Positions 36,711-45,661 of a DNA stretch of 64,000 nucleotides are shown here, piece by piece; the stretch's first letter is position 1, and every line of letters starts with the position of its first letter. The stretch spans positions 1-64,000 of the forward strand of contig NZ_AKJS01000019.1 in the NCBI RefSeq assembly GCF_000282215.1. Direction: 5' to 3'. This stretch comes from Pseudomonas sp. GM21. GTDB taxonomy: Bacteria; Pseudomonadota; Gammaproteobacteria; Pseudomonadales; Pseudomonadaceae. The position numbers were made by a program, and so were the translations under genes. The notes under the pieces are model-generated. The model searched no databases. It saw only the letters and a program-made list of their open reading frames with translations, and was not told the DNA's origin.

Positions 36711-38048
36711 TCAGCTGGCAGTGGCCAACAACAAGTCCACCATCGAGCGGCTGTGTCCACGGCTTTTGCCATGCTCATACAACGAACCGGCAATCTCATC
36801 CGCCCGAATCGGCAGGATTGACAGCAAAGTGTCGCTCAACCCATGGCTTGCCTGGCAGAAGCCCTGCATATAAATGCCGGCCTTGCAGCGTTCATCAGTG
36901 ATCAGCTTGTAGTTGCGATCAACTTCAAAATCCCCCAGGTACTGCTCCATCGGCGCCAGCAATTTGCGGTGCATCTGCCGCTCATAACCGGTGGCCAGCA
37001 CCACGGCGTCGTAATGACGCACCGTGACTTCACCCGTGGCGTTGTTGCGCACCGCCAGCTCGATCCCGCGCTCGGTGGCGGTGGCTTTTTCGATCGTGGT
37101 CAAGGTGCGGAACGCATGGCGTGCGATACCCGAGACTTTCTGGCGATAGAAGATGCCGTAGATGCGTTCGATCAGGTCGATGTCCACCACCGAATAGTTG
37201 GTGTTGTGGTACTCGTTGACCAGGCGTTCGCGCTCGCTGTGGGCTTGCTGGAACACCAGGTCGGTGAACTCCGGCGAGAACACTTCGTTGACGAACGGGC
37301 TGTCATCCGCCGGCTTCAGCGCCGAACCGCGCAGGATCATGTCGACTTGCACCGAGGGGAAGCTGTCGTTCAAATCGATGAACGCTTCCGCGGCGCTCTG
37401 CCCGCCACCGATGATGGCGATACTCATCGGCTGGTTGTTCACACACGGTTGTTTGGCCATTTGCGCCAGATACTGCGAGTGGTGAAACACACGGCTGTCA
37501 TCCTTGAGCGACTTGAACGCTGGCGGAATGCGCGGTGTACCGCCAGCACTGACCACCACTGAACGCGTGGTGCGAACATGCTGATGACCCTGTGCATCGC
37601 GCGAGATCACCCGCAATGCTTCAACCTGCTGGCTGTGCAGCACCGGCTCGATGGTCAGTACCTCTTCGCCGTAACGGCTCTGCGTTTCAAATTGCGCGGC
37701 GACCCAGCGCAGGTAGTCGTTGTATTCCATGCGGCACGGATAGAAGGTGCCGAGGTTGATGAAGTCCACCAGACGACCGTGATGCTTGAGGTAGTTGACG
37801 AAGGAATACGGGCTGGTCGGATTGCGCAGCGTCACCAGGTCCTTGAGGAAGGAGATCTGCAATTCACTCTGGGTCACCAGGGTGTTGCCGTGCCAGCGAT
37901 AGTCCGCCTGCTTGTCGAGAAACAGAACATCCAGCTCGCCCTGGCTCGGCCCGCGCTCTTGCAGAGCGATGGCCAGCGCCAGGTTCGAAGGGCCGAAACC
38001 GACGCCGATCAGGTCGTGAACGATGGGCGATGCAATTGCCTGTGTCAT
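36711..38048 (-). CDS. pvdA: L-ornithine N5-monooxygenase
   Basis: FAD/NADPH-dependent hydroxylase that makes N5-hydroxyornithine, the hydroxamate precursor of pyoverdine. The 445 residues carry the FAD motif GVGFGPSNLALAIAL, the NADPH motif IGGGQSAAEAF and the C-terminal ATGYERQ. It is preceded by an exact PvdS box at 38146-38169. It lies next to an FpvI-type sigma-factor gene as in P. aeruginosa. Confidence 0.95.
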   Translation of the reverse strand: MTQAIASPIVHDLIGVGFGPSNLALAIALQERGPSQGELDVLFLDKQADYRWHGNTLVTQSELQISFLKDLVTLRNPTSPYSFVNYLKHHGRLVDFINLGTFYPCRMEYNDYLRWVAAQFETQSRYGEEVLTIEPVLHSQQVEALRVISRDAQGHQHVRTTRSVVVSAGGTPRIPPAFKSLKDDSRVFHHSQYLAQMAKQPCVNNQPMSIAIIGGGQSAAEAFIDLNDSFPSVQVDMILRGSALKPADDSPFVNEVFSPEFTDLVFQQAHSERERLVNEYHNTNYSVVDIDLIERIYGIFYRQKVSGIARHAFRTLTTIEKATATERGIELAVRNNATGEVTVRHYDAVVLATGYERQMHRKLLAPMEQYLGDFEVDRNYKLITDERCKAGIYMQGFCQASHGLSDTLLSILPIRADEIAGSLYEHGKSRGHSRSMVDLLLATAS

Positions 38049-38145
38049 TTCCAGTGTCCTCTGGATGAACCCCTCAACCGATGGGGAGTAAGCCTAAGTG
38101 ACCTGACCGGCCTTGGCAGGTCAGCAGGTCGTCTGTTGAGTAGGA

Positions 38146-38169
38146 ACGAGGACAGTGAAATAAAATTTA
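38146..38169 (-). promoter_or_regulatory. PvdS iron-starvation box of pvdA
   Basis: On the - strand the sequence reads TAAAT (-35) - 16 bases - CGT (-10), an exact match to the known PvdS-dependent promoter. It lies about 98 bp upstream of the pvdA ATG, in the 132-bp gap after the sigma-factor gene. Confidence 0.85.
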
Positions 38170-38180
38170 ACCGGCAGGGA

Positions 38181-38663
38181 TCAATGGGCGTCCCACTGGC
38201 GCATCCGCACCCGACAATGCTTCATCGCATTGACGATGTGCTTTTCCACCAGCGCCCGGGAAATGCCCAGGTGTTCGGCAATTTCCGGATGGGACAGCCC
38301 CTCGATCTTGCGCAGTAGAAAACTGTCGCGACACAGGGGTGACAGTTCCGCCAAGGCACGCTGGAGCATTTGCAGGCGCTGGCCGTGATCGAGGCTATTG
38401 TGCGGGGATGGCGTGAAGTAACGTTCCTCGGTGTCGAGTACTTCCAGCGATTCAACCTGACGCAGGGCATTGCGCCGATGGTCGTCGATCACCAGATTGA
38501 GGGCGGTGCGATACAGAAACGCCCGGGGTTGCTCGATGGGCGTGTCGCTGGAACGCTCCAGGACCCGCACATAGGCGTCATGCACCACATCTTCGGCCAC
38601 CTGGCGGTTGCCTAGCTTGGCGTTCAGGAAACACACCAGCTCGCGATAGTAGTTTTCCAACAT
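38181..38663 (-). CDS. fpvI: ECF sigma factor, FpvI-type
   Basis: FecI-family extracytoplasmic sigma factor of 160 residues, expected to drive transcription of the pyoverdine receptor. Region 2 is visible in GNRQVAEDVVHDAYVRVLE and QPRAFLYRTALNLVIDDHRR, region 4 in LSPLCRDSFLLRKIEGLSHPEIAEHLGISRALVEKHIVNAMKHCR. I start at MLENYYREL (38663); the 59 extra upstream residues lie across the divergent promoter. Gene order (pvdA-fpvI-pvdR) supports FpvI rather than PvdS. No fpvR anti-sigma gene is adjacent, which is unusual. Confidence 0.85.
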   Translation of the reverse strand: MLENYYRELVCFLNAKLGNRQVAEDVVHDAYVRVLERSSDTPIEQPRAFLYRTALNLVIDDHRRNALRQVESLEVLDTEERYFTPSPHNSLDHGQRLQMLQRALAELSPLCRDSFLLRKIEGLSHPEIAEHLGISRALVEKHIVNAMKHCRVRMRQWDAH

Positions 38664-38977
38664 GACTCCCGGCCGCACGGATGCGGTTTCTGTCCTTGAG
38701 CCCCATCGTCGACCGCCCAAATGGGCAGTGGCACGATAGTGGCAGTTCGAGTTGCGTAATTTATAGTAATTCTCATGTAGATTTAAAGTATTGGTTTGCC
38801 TTACACGATAAATAGCTACAGGTGTAACCCTATGTGTCAAAACCTAAATTCCACGCCCCGCTCCTCGTTTACAGGACAGCTCCCCGTCTCTGTCAACTTC
38901 CCCGACAGCGTTCGGCTGTCGCCACTCTCTGCGCGCAGGTTGAACGACGGGCCGACACCCATTGGCCGGAACCCTGC
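38664..38977. promoter_or_regulatory. Divergent fpvI/pvdR promoter region with probable Fur box
   Basis: This 314-bp gap lies between the divergent fpvI and pvdR genes. Bases 38756-38777 (GTAATTTATAGTAATTCTCATG, on the - strand ATGAGAATTACTATAAATT) resemble the AT-rich Fur operator (GATAATGATAATCATTATC) and lie about 95 bp upstream of fpvI, consistent with iron repression of the sigma factor. A PvdS box for pvdR is at 38845-38868. In P. aeruginosa fpvR occupies this place; no such ORF is present here. Confidence 0.5.
38845..38868 (+). promoter_or_regulatory. PvdS iron-starvation box of pvdRT-opmQ
   Basis: Exact TAAAT-N16-CGT on the + strand, 110 bp upstream of the pvdR ATG at 38978. It lies inside the spurious N-terminal extension of the pvdR frame, which supports the later start. 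Confidence 0.8.
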
Positions 38978-40150
38978 ATGAAACGTCCCCGACAGACCCG
39001 ACGCGCCCTGCTTGTAGCACTTGGCATGATCCCCGTTATTGCTGTCGCCGCCTGGCAGATCATCCCGCCTGGCCGGGATACATTCGCCACCGTGCCCGTC
39101 AGTCGTGGCGACATTGAAAGCAGCGTCACCGCATTGGGCACGCTGCAACCTCGGCGTTATGTCGATGTCGGCGCTCAGGCGTCCGGGCAAATCCACAGGA
39201 TTCATGTGGAGGTCGGCGACGTGGTCAAGGAGGGTCAGTTGCTGGTGGAAATCGACCCGTCCACGCAACAGGCCAAACTCGACGCCGGGCGCTTCTCCAT
39301 TGAAAACCTCAAGGCGCAGCTCCAGGAGCAACGGGCTCTGCACGAACTCGCGCGGCAGAAATACCAGCGCCAGCAGAACCTCAAGGCCGGCGGCGCCACC
39401 CGCGAAGAAGACGTGCAAACCGCCCAGGCCGAACTGCGCGCCACCCAGGCTCGCATCGACATGTTCCAGGCGCAGATCCGCCAGGCGCAAGCCAGCCTGC
39501 GCAGCGATCAGGCCGAGCTCGGTTACACGCGGATCTACGCGCCCATGTCCGGAACGGTCGTCGCTCTCGACGCCCGTGAAGGCCAGACGCTCAATGCCCA
39601 GCAGCAAACTCCGCTGATTCTGCGCATCGCCAAGCTGTCGCCGATGACGGTCTGGGCCGAGGTTTCCGAAGCCGACATCGGCCACGTCAAACCCGGCATG
39701 AATGCCTGGTTCACCACCCTCAGCGGTGGCAATCGTCGCTGGAGCAGCACCGTACGGCAGATTCTGCCCGTACCGCCCAAGCCACTGGACCAGACCAGTC
39801 AGGGCGGCGGCAGCCCGGCCAGTTCGAGCAAAAGCGGCAGCGCGCGCGTGGTGCTGTACACCGTGTTGCTCGACGTCGAGAACGCCGACAACGCGCTCAT
39901 GGCAGAAATGACGACACAGGTGTTTTTCGTGTCCGACCAGGCCAAAAATGTACTCACCGCGCCCATTGCCGCGCTGCAAAGCGGCGTGGAACCGGGCAAC
40001 CAGACCGCGCAAGTCGTGGCCAAGAACGGCAGCATCGAGCAGCGCGAAGTTCGCACCGGTATCAGTGATCGCCTGCGGGTGCAGATCCTCGATGGCTTGC
40101 AGGAAGGCGATCACTTGCTGATCGGCCCGGCCGACGGGAGTGGCGGCTGA
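38978..40150 (+). CDS. pvdR: Pyoverdine efflux adaptor PvdR
   Basis: MacA-type periplasmic membrane-fusion protein of 390 residues. It has an N-terminal membrane anchor (about 8-28), a lipoyl domain (SGQIHRIHVEVGDVVKEGQLLVEIDPSTQQAKLDAG) and a coiled-coil hairpin. The second lipoyl half is LGYTRIYAPMSGTVVALDAREGQTLNAQQQTP. It links PvdT to OpmQ for export and recycling of pyoverdine. I start at ATG 38978 (MKRPRQTRRALLVALG). The stop is directly followed by the pvdT ATG. Confidence 0.93.
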   Translation: MKRPRQTRRALLVALGMIPVIAVAAWQIIPPGRDTFATVPVSRGDIESSVTALGTLQPRRYVDVGAQASGQIHRIHVEVGDVVKEGQLLVEIDPSTQQAKLDAGRFSIENLKAQLQEQRALHELARQKYQRQQNLKAGGATREEDVQTAQAELRATQARIDMFQAQIRQAQASLRSDQAELGYTRIYAPMSGTVVALDAREGQTLNAQQQTPLILRIAKLSPMTVWAEVSEADIGHVKPGMNAWFTTLSGGNRRWSSTVRQILPVPPKPLDQTSQGGGSPASSSKSGSARVVLYTVLLDVENADNALMAEMTTQVFFVSDQAKNVLTAPIAALQSGVEPGNQTAQVVAKNGSIEQREVRTGISDRLRVQILDGLQEGDHLLIGPADGSGG

Positions 40151-42124
40151 ATGCAGACGCCCCTGATCGACCTGCAAGACATCCGCAAAGCCTACGGCGG
40201 CGGCGACTCTCCCGAAGTGCATGTGCTGCGCGGTATCGACCTGTCGATCCATGCCGGGGAGTTTGTGGCGATTGTCGGCGCCTCCGGGTCCGGCAAGTCG
40301 ACGCTGATGAACATCCTCGGCTGCCTCGACCGCCCCACTTGCGGCGAATACCGTTTCGCCGGGGAAAACGTCGCCGGGCTCGACAGTGACGAACTGGCCT
40401 GGCTGCGCCGTGAAGCCTTTGGTTTTGTGTTTCAGGGGTATCACCTGATTCCGTCCGGCTCGGCCCAGGAAAACGTCGAGATGCCAGCCATCTACGCCGG
40501 CACCCCGGCGGCCGAACGCCATGCCCGCGCCGCCGCCCTGCTCGACCGCCTTGGCCTGGCTTCGCGCACTGGCAACCGCCCGCACCAGCTCTCTGGCGGC
40601 CAGCAGCAACGTGTCTCCATCGCCCGCGCCTTGATGAACGGCGGGCACATCATCCTCGCCGACGAACCCACCGGCGCCCTCGACAGCCACAGCGGCGCCG
40701 AGGTGATGACGTTGCTCGATGAACTGGCGAGCCAGGGCCATGTGGTGATCCTGATCACCCACGACCGTGAAGTCGCGGCAAGGGCCAAACGCATCATCGA
40801 AATCCGCGACGGCCTGATCATCAGCGACAGCGCCCGCGACAACCCCGACGTGCAGGCCTCCGCCAATCCCGGTGCGTTGCAAGCCGTGGACTTGCGCAAG
40901 CGTCTGAGCGAAGGCGCCGAAGCCACTGGTGCGTGGAAAGGCGAACTGGTCGATGCGGTGCAAGCGGCGTGGCGAGTGATGTGGGTCAACCGCTTCCGCA
41001 CTGCGCTGACGCTGCTGGGGATCATCATCGGCGTGGCGTCGGTGGTGGTCATGCTCGCCGTCGGCGAAGGCAGCAAGCGCCAGGTGATGGCACAGATGGG
41101 CGCCTTCGGCTCGAACATCATTTACCTCAGCGGTTCGGCCCCCAACCCGCGTACCGCGCCGGGCATCGTCACCCTCGATGACGTCGCGGCGGTGGCCAGC
41201 CTGCCGCAAGTGATGCGGATCATGCCGGTCAATGGCCAGGAAGCCGGGGTGCGTTTCGGTAACCTCGACCACTTGAGTTACGTCGGCGGAAACGACACCA
41301 ATTTTCCGGCGATCTTCAACTGGCCGGTGGTCGAAGGCAGCTACTTCACCGAGGCCGACGAACAAAACGCCGCAGCGGTCGCGGTGATCGGCCACAAGGT
41401 GCGGACCAAACTGCTCAAGGACGTGGCCAACCCGATTGGCCAATACATCCTCATCGAAAACGTGCCATTCCAGGTGGTCGGCGTGCTCGCGGAAAAAGGC
41501 GCCAGCTCCGGTGACTCGGACAGCGACGACCGCATCGCCATCCCCTACTCCGCCGCCAGCGTCCGGTTGTTTGGCACGCATAATCCCGAATACATCGCCA
41601 TCGCCGCCGCCGATGCGCGCAAGGTCAAAGAGACCGAAAAAGCCATCGAGCAACTGATGCTGCGACTGCACAACGGCAAGAAGGACTTCGAATTGACCAA
41701 CAACGCCGCGATGATTCAGGCCGAAGCGCGCACGCAAAATACCCTGTCGCTGATGCTCGGTTCGATTGCCGCGATTTCGCTGCTGGTCGGCGGGATTGGC
41801 GTGATGAACATCATGTTGATGACGGTGCGCGAACGCACCCGCGAGATCGGTATCCGCATGGCCACTGGTGCACGGCAACGCGACATCCTGCGGCAATTTC
41901 TGACCGAAGCGGTGATGCTTTCGGTGGTCGGTGGGCTGGCCGGTATCGCCCTCGCGCTAATGGTCGGCGGTGTGCTGATTCTGAGCGAAGTCGCTGTCGC
42001 GTTCTCTTTGATAGCGGTGCTCGGCGCCTTCGGCTGCGCCCTGGTCACCGGTGTTGTCTTCGGCTTCATGCCGGCCCGCAAAGCTGCCCGACTCGACCCG
42101 GTCACGGCCCTTACCAGTGAATGA
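40151..42124 (+). CDS. pvdT: Pyoverdine efflux ABC transporter PvdT (MacB-type)
   Basis: Inner-membrane ABC exporter of 657 residues with an N-terminal ATPase: Walker [10 protein letters not shown], signature LSGGQQQR, Walker [15 protein letters not shown] MacB/FtsX permease follows with a first helix at about 280-305, a large periplasmic domain, then three C-terminal helices (from about 530). It works with PvdR and OpmQ. The gene starts immediately after the pvdR stop. Confidence 0.95.
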   Translation: MQTPLIDLQDIRKAYGGGDSPEVHVLRGIDLSIHAGEFVAIVGASGSGKSTLMNILGCLDRPTCGEYRFAGENVAGLDSDELAWLRREAFGFVFQGYHLIPSGSAQENVEMPAIYAGTPAAERHARAAALLDRLGLASRTGNRPHQLSGGQQQRVSIARALMNGGHIILADEPTGALDSHSGAEVMTLLDELASQGHVVILITHDREVAARAKRIIEIRDGLIISDSARDNPDVQASANPGALQAVDLRKRLSEGAEATGAWKGELVDAVQAAWRVMWVNRFRTALTLLGIIIGVASVVVMLAVGEGSKRQVMAQMGAFGSNIIYLSGSAPNPRTAPGIVTLDDVAAVASLPQVMRIMPVNGQEAGVRFGNLDHLSYVGGNDTNFPAIFNWPVVEGSYFTEADEQNAAAVAVIGHKVRTKLLKDVANPIGQYILIENVPFQVVGVLAEKGASSGDSDSDDRIAIPYSAASVRLFGTHNPEYIAIAAADARKVKETEKAIEQLMLRLHNGKKDFELTNNAAMIQAEARTQNTLSLMLGSIAAISLLVGGIGVMNIMLMTVRERTREIGIRMATGARQRDILRQFLTEAVMLSVVGGLAGIALALMVGGVLILSEVAVAFSLIAVLGAFGCALVTGVVFGFMPARKAARLDPVTALTSE

Positions 42125-42131
42125 TCTTTCC

Positions 42132-43526
42132 ATGAAGCCGCCCCTCACTCTGTTGACGCTCTGCCTGTTGCTCGGCGCTTGCGGCTCTCCCGCCCAGCGC
42201 CCGGACAGCGGCCTCCAGCCGCCGGCCGCGTGGCAATCTCCACACAATGAAAGCGCCACCCGCAGCAACCAGCAATGGTGGACGCAGTTCGGCAGCCCGC
42301 AGCTGGATCAACTGATCGAACAGGCGCGCGTCGGCAGTTTCGATCTGGCCGCCGCCATCGCCCGGGTGCATCAGGCCCAAGCGGAAACAGTGGTGGCCGG
42401 CGGCTCGCAACTGCCGACGGTCACGGCGGGGTTGAATGCCAACCGGCAAAAACTGCTGCGCGGCAATGGCTATAGCCAACTCGATGCCGACAGTGACAAC
42501 AGCGCCGTGGATTACTTCAATGCCAACCTCAGCGCCAGCTACGAAATTGATTTCTGGGGCGGCCAACGCGCTTCCCGAGACAGCGCACAGTTTGCCTTGC
42601 AAGCCAGCCAGTTCGATCAGGCCACAGTGGAACTGACCCTGCTCAGCAGCGTGGCCAGCGGCTATGCACAAACCCTGTCGCTGCGCGAACAGAGCCGCAT
42701 TGCCGAGTTGAACCTGGCAAATGCGCAGAACGTTTTGAAACTGGTGCAGACCCGCTTCGACTCAGGCTCGGCGACCGCACTGGAACTGGCGCAGCAAAAA
42801 AGTCTGGTCGCGGCGCAACAACGGCAACTGCCACTGGTGCAGCAACAGGCTCAGGATGCTTCGATCAGCCTCGCGGCCCTGCTCGGTCGGCCGGTGCAGC
42901 AATTACCGCTGAGCGTGGAACACTTTGATCAACTGTCATGGCCGACCATTGATGCGGGCGTGCCCAGCGAACTGATCAAACGTCGCCCGGACATTGCCCG
43001 CGCCGAAGCGCAGTTGGCGGCGGCACAGGCGAATGTCACCGTGGCCCGCGCCGCGATGCTGCCGACCGTGACCTTGAGCGCTGAAATCGGCTCCGGCGCT
43101 GACCGCGCCGCTGATATGTTGCGCAACCCGTTTTACAACCTGACTGCGGGCCTGGTCGCACCGATCTTCAACAATGGTCGCCTCGGCGCCCAGCGCGACA
43201 AGGCCACGGCCCGCCAGGAAGAACTGCTGGAGACCTATCGCAGCGCGATCATCAATGGTTTCGCCGACGTCGAAAAAGCGCTGAACAGCATTCGCGGGCT
43301 GGATGAACAGCGGCAGTGGCAAGGTGAAGAACTGAAACAGGCGCAGACCGCGTTCGACATCGCTCAGAGCCGCTACCAGGCTGGGGCCGAGGATTTGCTG
43401 ACGGTGCTGGAGACGCAACGCACGCTGTATGCGGCGCAGGATTTGAATGTGCAGCTGCGGTTGTCGAGGTTGCAGGCGAGTATTGCGCTGTACAAGGCGC
43501 TGGGTGGGGGGTGGCAGGTTTTGTGA
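42132..43526 (+). CDS. opmQ: Outer-membrane efflux lipoprotein OpmQ (TolC/NodT family)
   Basis: Outer-membrane channel of 464 residues for the PvdRT pump. The N-terminus is a lipoprotein signal (LLTLCLLLGAC, Cys lipidation site). Two OEP repeats follow, with typical segments QWWTQFGSPQLDQLIEQA, NANLSASYEIDFWGGQRASRDSA and RRPDIARAEAQLAAAQANV. ATG 42132 gives a proper lipoprotein signal; a GTG at 42117 overlapping the pvdT stop is an alternative. Confidence 0.92.
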   Translation: MKPPLTLLTLCLLLGACGSPAQRPDSGLQPPAAWQSPHNESATRSNQQWWTQFGSPQLDQLIEQARVGSFDLAAAIARVHQAQAETVVAGGSQLPTVTAGLNANRQKLLRGNGYSQLDADSDNSAVDYFNANLSASYEIDFWGGQRASRDSAQFALQASQFDQATVELTLLSSVASGYAQTLSLREQSRIAELNLANAQNVLKLVQTRFDSGSATALELAQQKSLVAAQQRQLPLVQQQAQDASISLAALLGRPVQQLPLSVEHFDQLSWPTIDAGVPSELIKRRPDIARAEAQLAAAQANVTVARAAMLPTVTLSAEIGSGADRAADMLRNPFYNLTAGLVAPIFNNGRLGAQRDKATARQEELLETYRSAIINGFADVEKALNSIRGLDEQRQWQGEELKQAQTAFDIAQSRYQAGAEDLLTVLETQRTLYAAQDLNVQLRLSRLQASIALYKALGGGWQVL

Positions 43527-43548
43527 TTTGTGTCGCCAATGAGTCCGC

Positions 43549-43640
43549 CATCGCGGGCAAGCCCGGCTCCCACAGGATTTATGTCGCACCCAATTCATGC
43601 GGCACACCTAAAACCCTGTGGGAGCGGGCTTGCCCCGGGC
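43549..43640. repeat. REP doublet between opmQ and pvdP
   Basis: Inverted REP units (CATCGCGGGCAAGCCCGGCTCCCACAG and CTGTGGGAGCGGGCTTGCCCCGGGCGG) about 40 bp apart, placed between two convergent genes. Possibly aids termination of both. Confidence 0.88.
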
Positions 43641-43669
43641 GGCGTTCCGACGATGAACGATAACGCGGT

Positions 43670-45298
43670 TTAACTGATAACCGGCTTAGCCTTCAAATGC
43701 CGCGCATACCAAGGCCGCTGCGGCACCTTGCGGAACAAGTCCGCCAACTTCTTCTCATCCTCGCCAAACGTTATCCGCAACGCCAGCTTCATGGTTTCCG
43801 GGTCCATCTCCACTGATTTTCCCGCCTGCAACCCCGGCGTGGTGCTGCAACCGTGAGTGCTCGGCCCCAACCACGGATCAGCGACTTCCACCCAGCGCCC
43901 CGGCGCAAACCACGGCACGCCGTTAATCTCCAGCCGATTCACTTCCCCCGGATGAAAGCGTTCATGCGCGCGAAACCAGTCGTCCAGGCGATCATCGATC
44001 CAGCCGTGGAAATGCCAGAACACAGGGTTCACATGGGACGAAAACGGATCGCCAAGGAAGTCGTTTTCCGGCGCAAACCAGCGTGGGGAGAAGTCCGCCG
44101 GATCCCGGGCGAACGGCACCGGCTGGCCGTTGGACGGGTCACGTGGCACCGAGGCCCAGCGCATGTGCAGCCAGTCGTGCAGACCCAATTCCACCTCTGA
44201 ACCGAACTGGCCCAGGGTCAGCTTCGACAGATAACGTGGGTCGCGATAGCGCGATTCCCACACCTGGAAATTACTGTAATACGTCTCGGCGGTCTTGATG
44301 TCGCTGACCCATTTCGAATATTCGGCATCGTCGTCGGCCAGCCAGGTCGGCGGCAGTGCGGTGCCGTCGTGGTTGTCGCAGTATTGAGCGAAGCCGAGAC
44401 GATCACGAGCCAGCTCCGGCTGTGGCAGCGGGAAGTGAGGCCATGACGGCAAGTCCTGCATCGACCGCGCCGTGCCGAGCATGTGCCGGTGCATGAAGAA
44501 AAAATCCACGCCTGAGCCGTTGCGATCCTTGCGCGCACCGCGAGCATCGCGCTCCTGATCACGCGGCCCAGGCTGCCAGCCGAGGCCACGCAGGGCATTG
44601 CGTTTGTCTTCGGCCAAGGTGTGCCATTTGTCCCGAGTGGCATGCCAGAGCTGGTGAAACAGTCGATGCTCGGGTGAAATCAGCCAGGCCAACAGCGGCG
44701 CATTAAGTCCGGTGCGCTCGCGGGCTTCGGGGAAGACCCGTTTGATGGCGATAAAGCGATTGTCCTGCGCGGTCATCATCAGCGGTCGATCGAGGTTCAA
44801 CACCCGACCGCTGAGCGTGCCGCTACCGGCATTGCCGAAACCGGCCCAGACCTCGTCCAGCGCCATGCTGAATTCGTAATCGGGGGTACCTTTCGCCGAA
44901 TTGGCATCGACCAGCCGCCAGCTCAATTGCGCCACCTTGGCATCGGCCAGATCGCCAAGCACTCGATAGCGCGGTGCTTCGCTGGAACGCAAACGCTCGG
45001 CGGTGTCGAGAAAGCCGATCAGGCCGTGCCCTTTGTGGCCGACATCCAGAAACAGCTCCAGACCGTCGCGCGGCAAACCTTCAATACCCGCATCACGCCC
45101 CTCAAAACGAATCTGCCAGACACCGCGCAGCGTGTCCGCCAGCTGTTGGCCGGCGGAATCCGCCACATCAAAAGAAGCTTCGCCGGGGGTGATCGTCGGG
45201 TCCGGTTTCGTCCATTCGCGATGCCCATAAAAAGCCACGGGCACGACGGCACCGGTCAGCGCCAGGCCTGCCATGAACCCTCGTCGAGAAATCGTCAT
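43670..45298 (-). CDS. pvdP: Periplasmic tyrosinase-like pyoverdine maturation enzyme PvdP
   Basis: Copper enzyme that oxidises and cyclises ferribactin to form the pyoverdine chromophore in the periplasm. The 542 residues begin with a twin-arginine signal (SRRGFMAGLALTG). Histidine-rich copper-site segments are visible (FFFMHRHMLGTARSMQ; VFWHFHGWIDDRLDDWFRAHERFH). I start at ATG 45298 (MTISRRGFM). The PvdS -10 element at 45344 leaves a leader of about 40 bases, and an earlier in-frame start at 45337 would lie at the transcription start. Confidence 0.93.
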   Translation of the reverse strand: MTISRRGFMAGLALTGAVVPVAFYGHREWTKPDPTITPGEASFDVADSAGQQLADTLRGVWQIRFEGRDAGIEGLPRDGLELFLDVGHKGHGLIGFLDTAERLRSSEAPRYRVLGDLADAKVAQLSWRLVDANSAKGTPDYEFSMALDEVWAGFGNAGSGTLSGRVLNLDRPLMMTAQDNRFIAIKRVFPEARERTGLNAPLLAWLISPEHRLFHQLWHATRDKWHTLAEDKRNALRGLGWQPGPRDQERDARGARKDRNGSGVDFFFMHRHMLGTARSMQDLPSWPHFPLPQPELARDRLGFAQYCDNHDGTALPPTWLADDDAEYSKWVSDIKTAETYYSNFQVWESRYRDPRYLSKLTLGQFGSEVELGLHDWLHMRWASVPRDPSNGQPVPFARDPADFSPRWFAPENDFLGDPFSSHVNPVFWHFHGWIDDRLDDWFRAHERFHPGEVNRLEINGVPWFAPGRWVEVADPWLGPSTHGCSTTPGLQAGKSVEMDPETMKLALRITFGEDEKKLADLFRKVPQRPWYARHLKAKPVIS

Positions 45299-45343
45299 TG
45301 CCCTACCTGTGTCAGCCTTGAAGCAGGCTTTATCCAAGCTAGA

Positions 45344-45367
45344 ACGTTCACCCCCTCCGAAAATTTA
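45344..45367 (-). promoter_or_regulatory. PvdS iron-starvation box of pvdP
   Basis: Exact TAAAT-N16-CGT on the - strand, about 46 bp upstream of the chosen pvdP ATG. Its -35 word lies inside the left copy of a 15-bp direct repeat (AAAATTTAAAAGCAT). Confidence 0.85.
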
Positions 45368-45486
45368 AAAGCATTGCGGCTCCAACGATCGTTCCCACGC
45401 TCTGCGTGGGAATGCCTCAACGGACGCTCCGCGTTCGGCTCTTCAAGGGACGCGGAGCGTGGGAACGATCAAAAATTTAAAAGCAT
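45360..45486. repeat. GATCGTTCCCACGC palindrome flanked by 15-bp direct repeats
   Basis: The 15-mer AAAATTTAAAAGCAT occurs at 45360-45374 and again at 45472-45486, on either side of a palindromic element (45386-45470, CGATCGTTCCCACGC ... GCGTGGGAACGATC). The match continues for two more bases after one mismatch. This looks like a duplicated target or a duplication made when the element arrived. Confidence 0.8.
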
Positions 45487-45561
45487 CGCCAGCAGGCTGG
45501 CTCCCACAAGGATGGTGTGAACACCGCAGATCCCCTGTGGGAGCGAGCCTGCTCGCGATGA
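45485..45561. repeat. REP doublet upstream of pvdM
   Basis: Inverted REP units (ATCGCCAGCAGGCTGGCTCCCAC and GTGGGAGCGAGCCTGCTCGCGAT). The spacer contains GTGAACACCGCAGATCCCC, which recurs in reverse orientation in the doublet at 53968-54043, so the whole doublet behaves as one unit. Confidence 0.88.
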
Positions 45562-45576
45562 GGCCATCAGCCTCAC

Positions 45577-45600
45577 TAAATTTCCAATGGCATGACTCGT
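45577..45600 (+). promoter_or_regulatory. PvdS iron-starvation box of pvdMNO
   Basis: Exact TAAAT-N16-CGT on the + strand, 62 bp upstream of the pvdM ATG. Confidence 0.85.
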
Positions 45601-45661
45601 TCCTCCCAGATAGCAAAGCCCCCACGTCCACACCGGGGCAACGAACCTGACTGAGGTGAAC

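Larger units (their letters stand above)
45299..45661. promoter_or_regulatory. Divergent pvdP/pvdM control region
   Basis: This 363-bp gene-free region contains, in order: the pvdP leader, a PvdS box facing left (45344-45367), a GATCGTTCCCACGC palindrome (45386-45470) flanked by a 15-bp direct repeat, a REP doublet (45485-45561), a PvdS box facing right (45577-45600) and the pvdM leader with a GAGGTGA ribosome site. The two promoters are thus pushed apart by mobile palindromes. Confidence 0.85.

Noticed and set aside
38837..41896. 1019-codon open frame on the - strand opposite pvdR and pvdT
   Set aside because: His/Gly/Ala-rich antisense reading typical of GC-rich shadows; pvdR and pvdT have full motif support.
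45475..45479. Second ATTTA (right copy of the duplication) as another pvdP promoter
   Set aside because: The bases 16 nt away are AGC on the + strand rather than ACG, so no -10 element is present.
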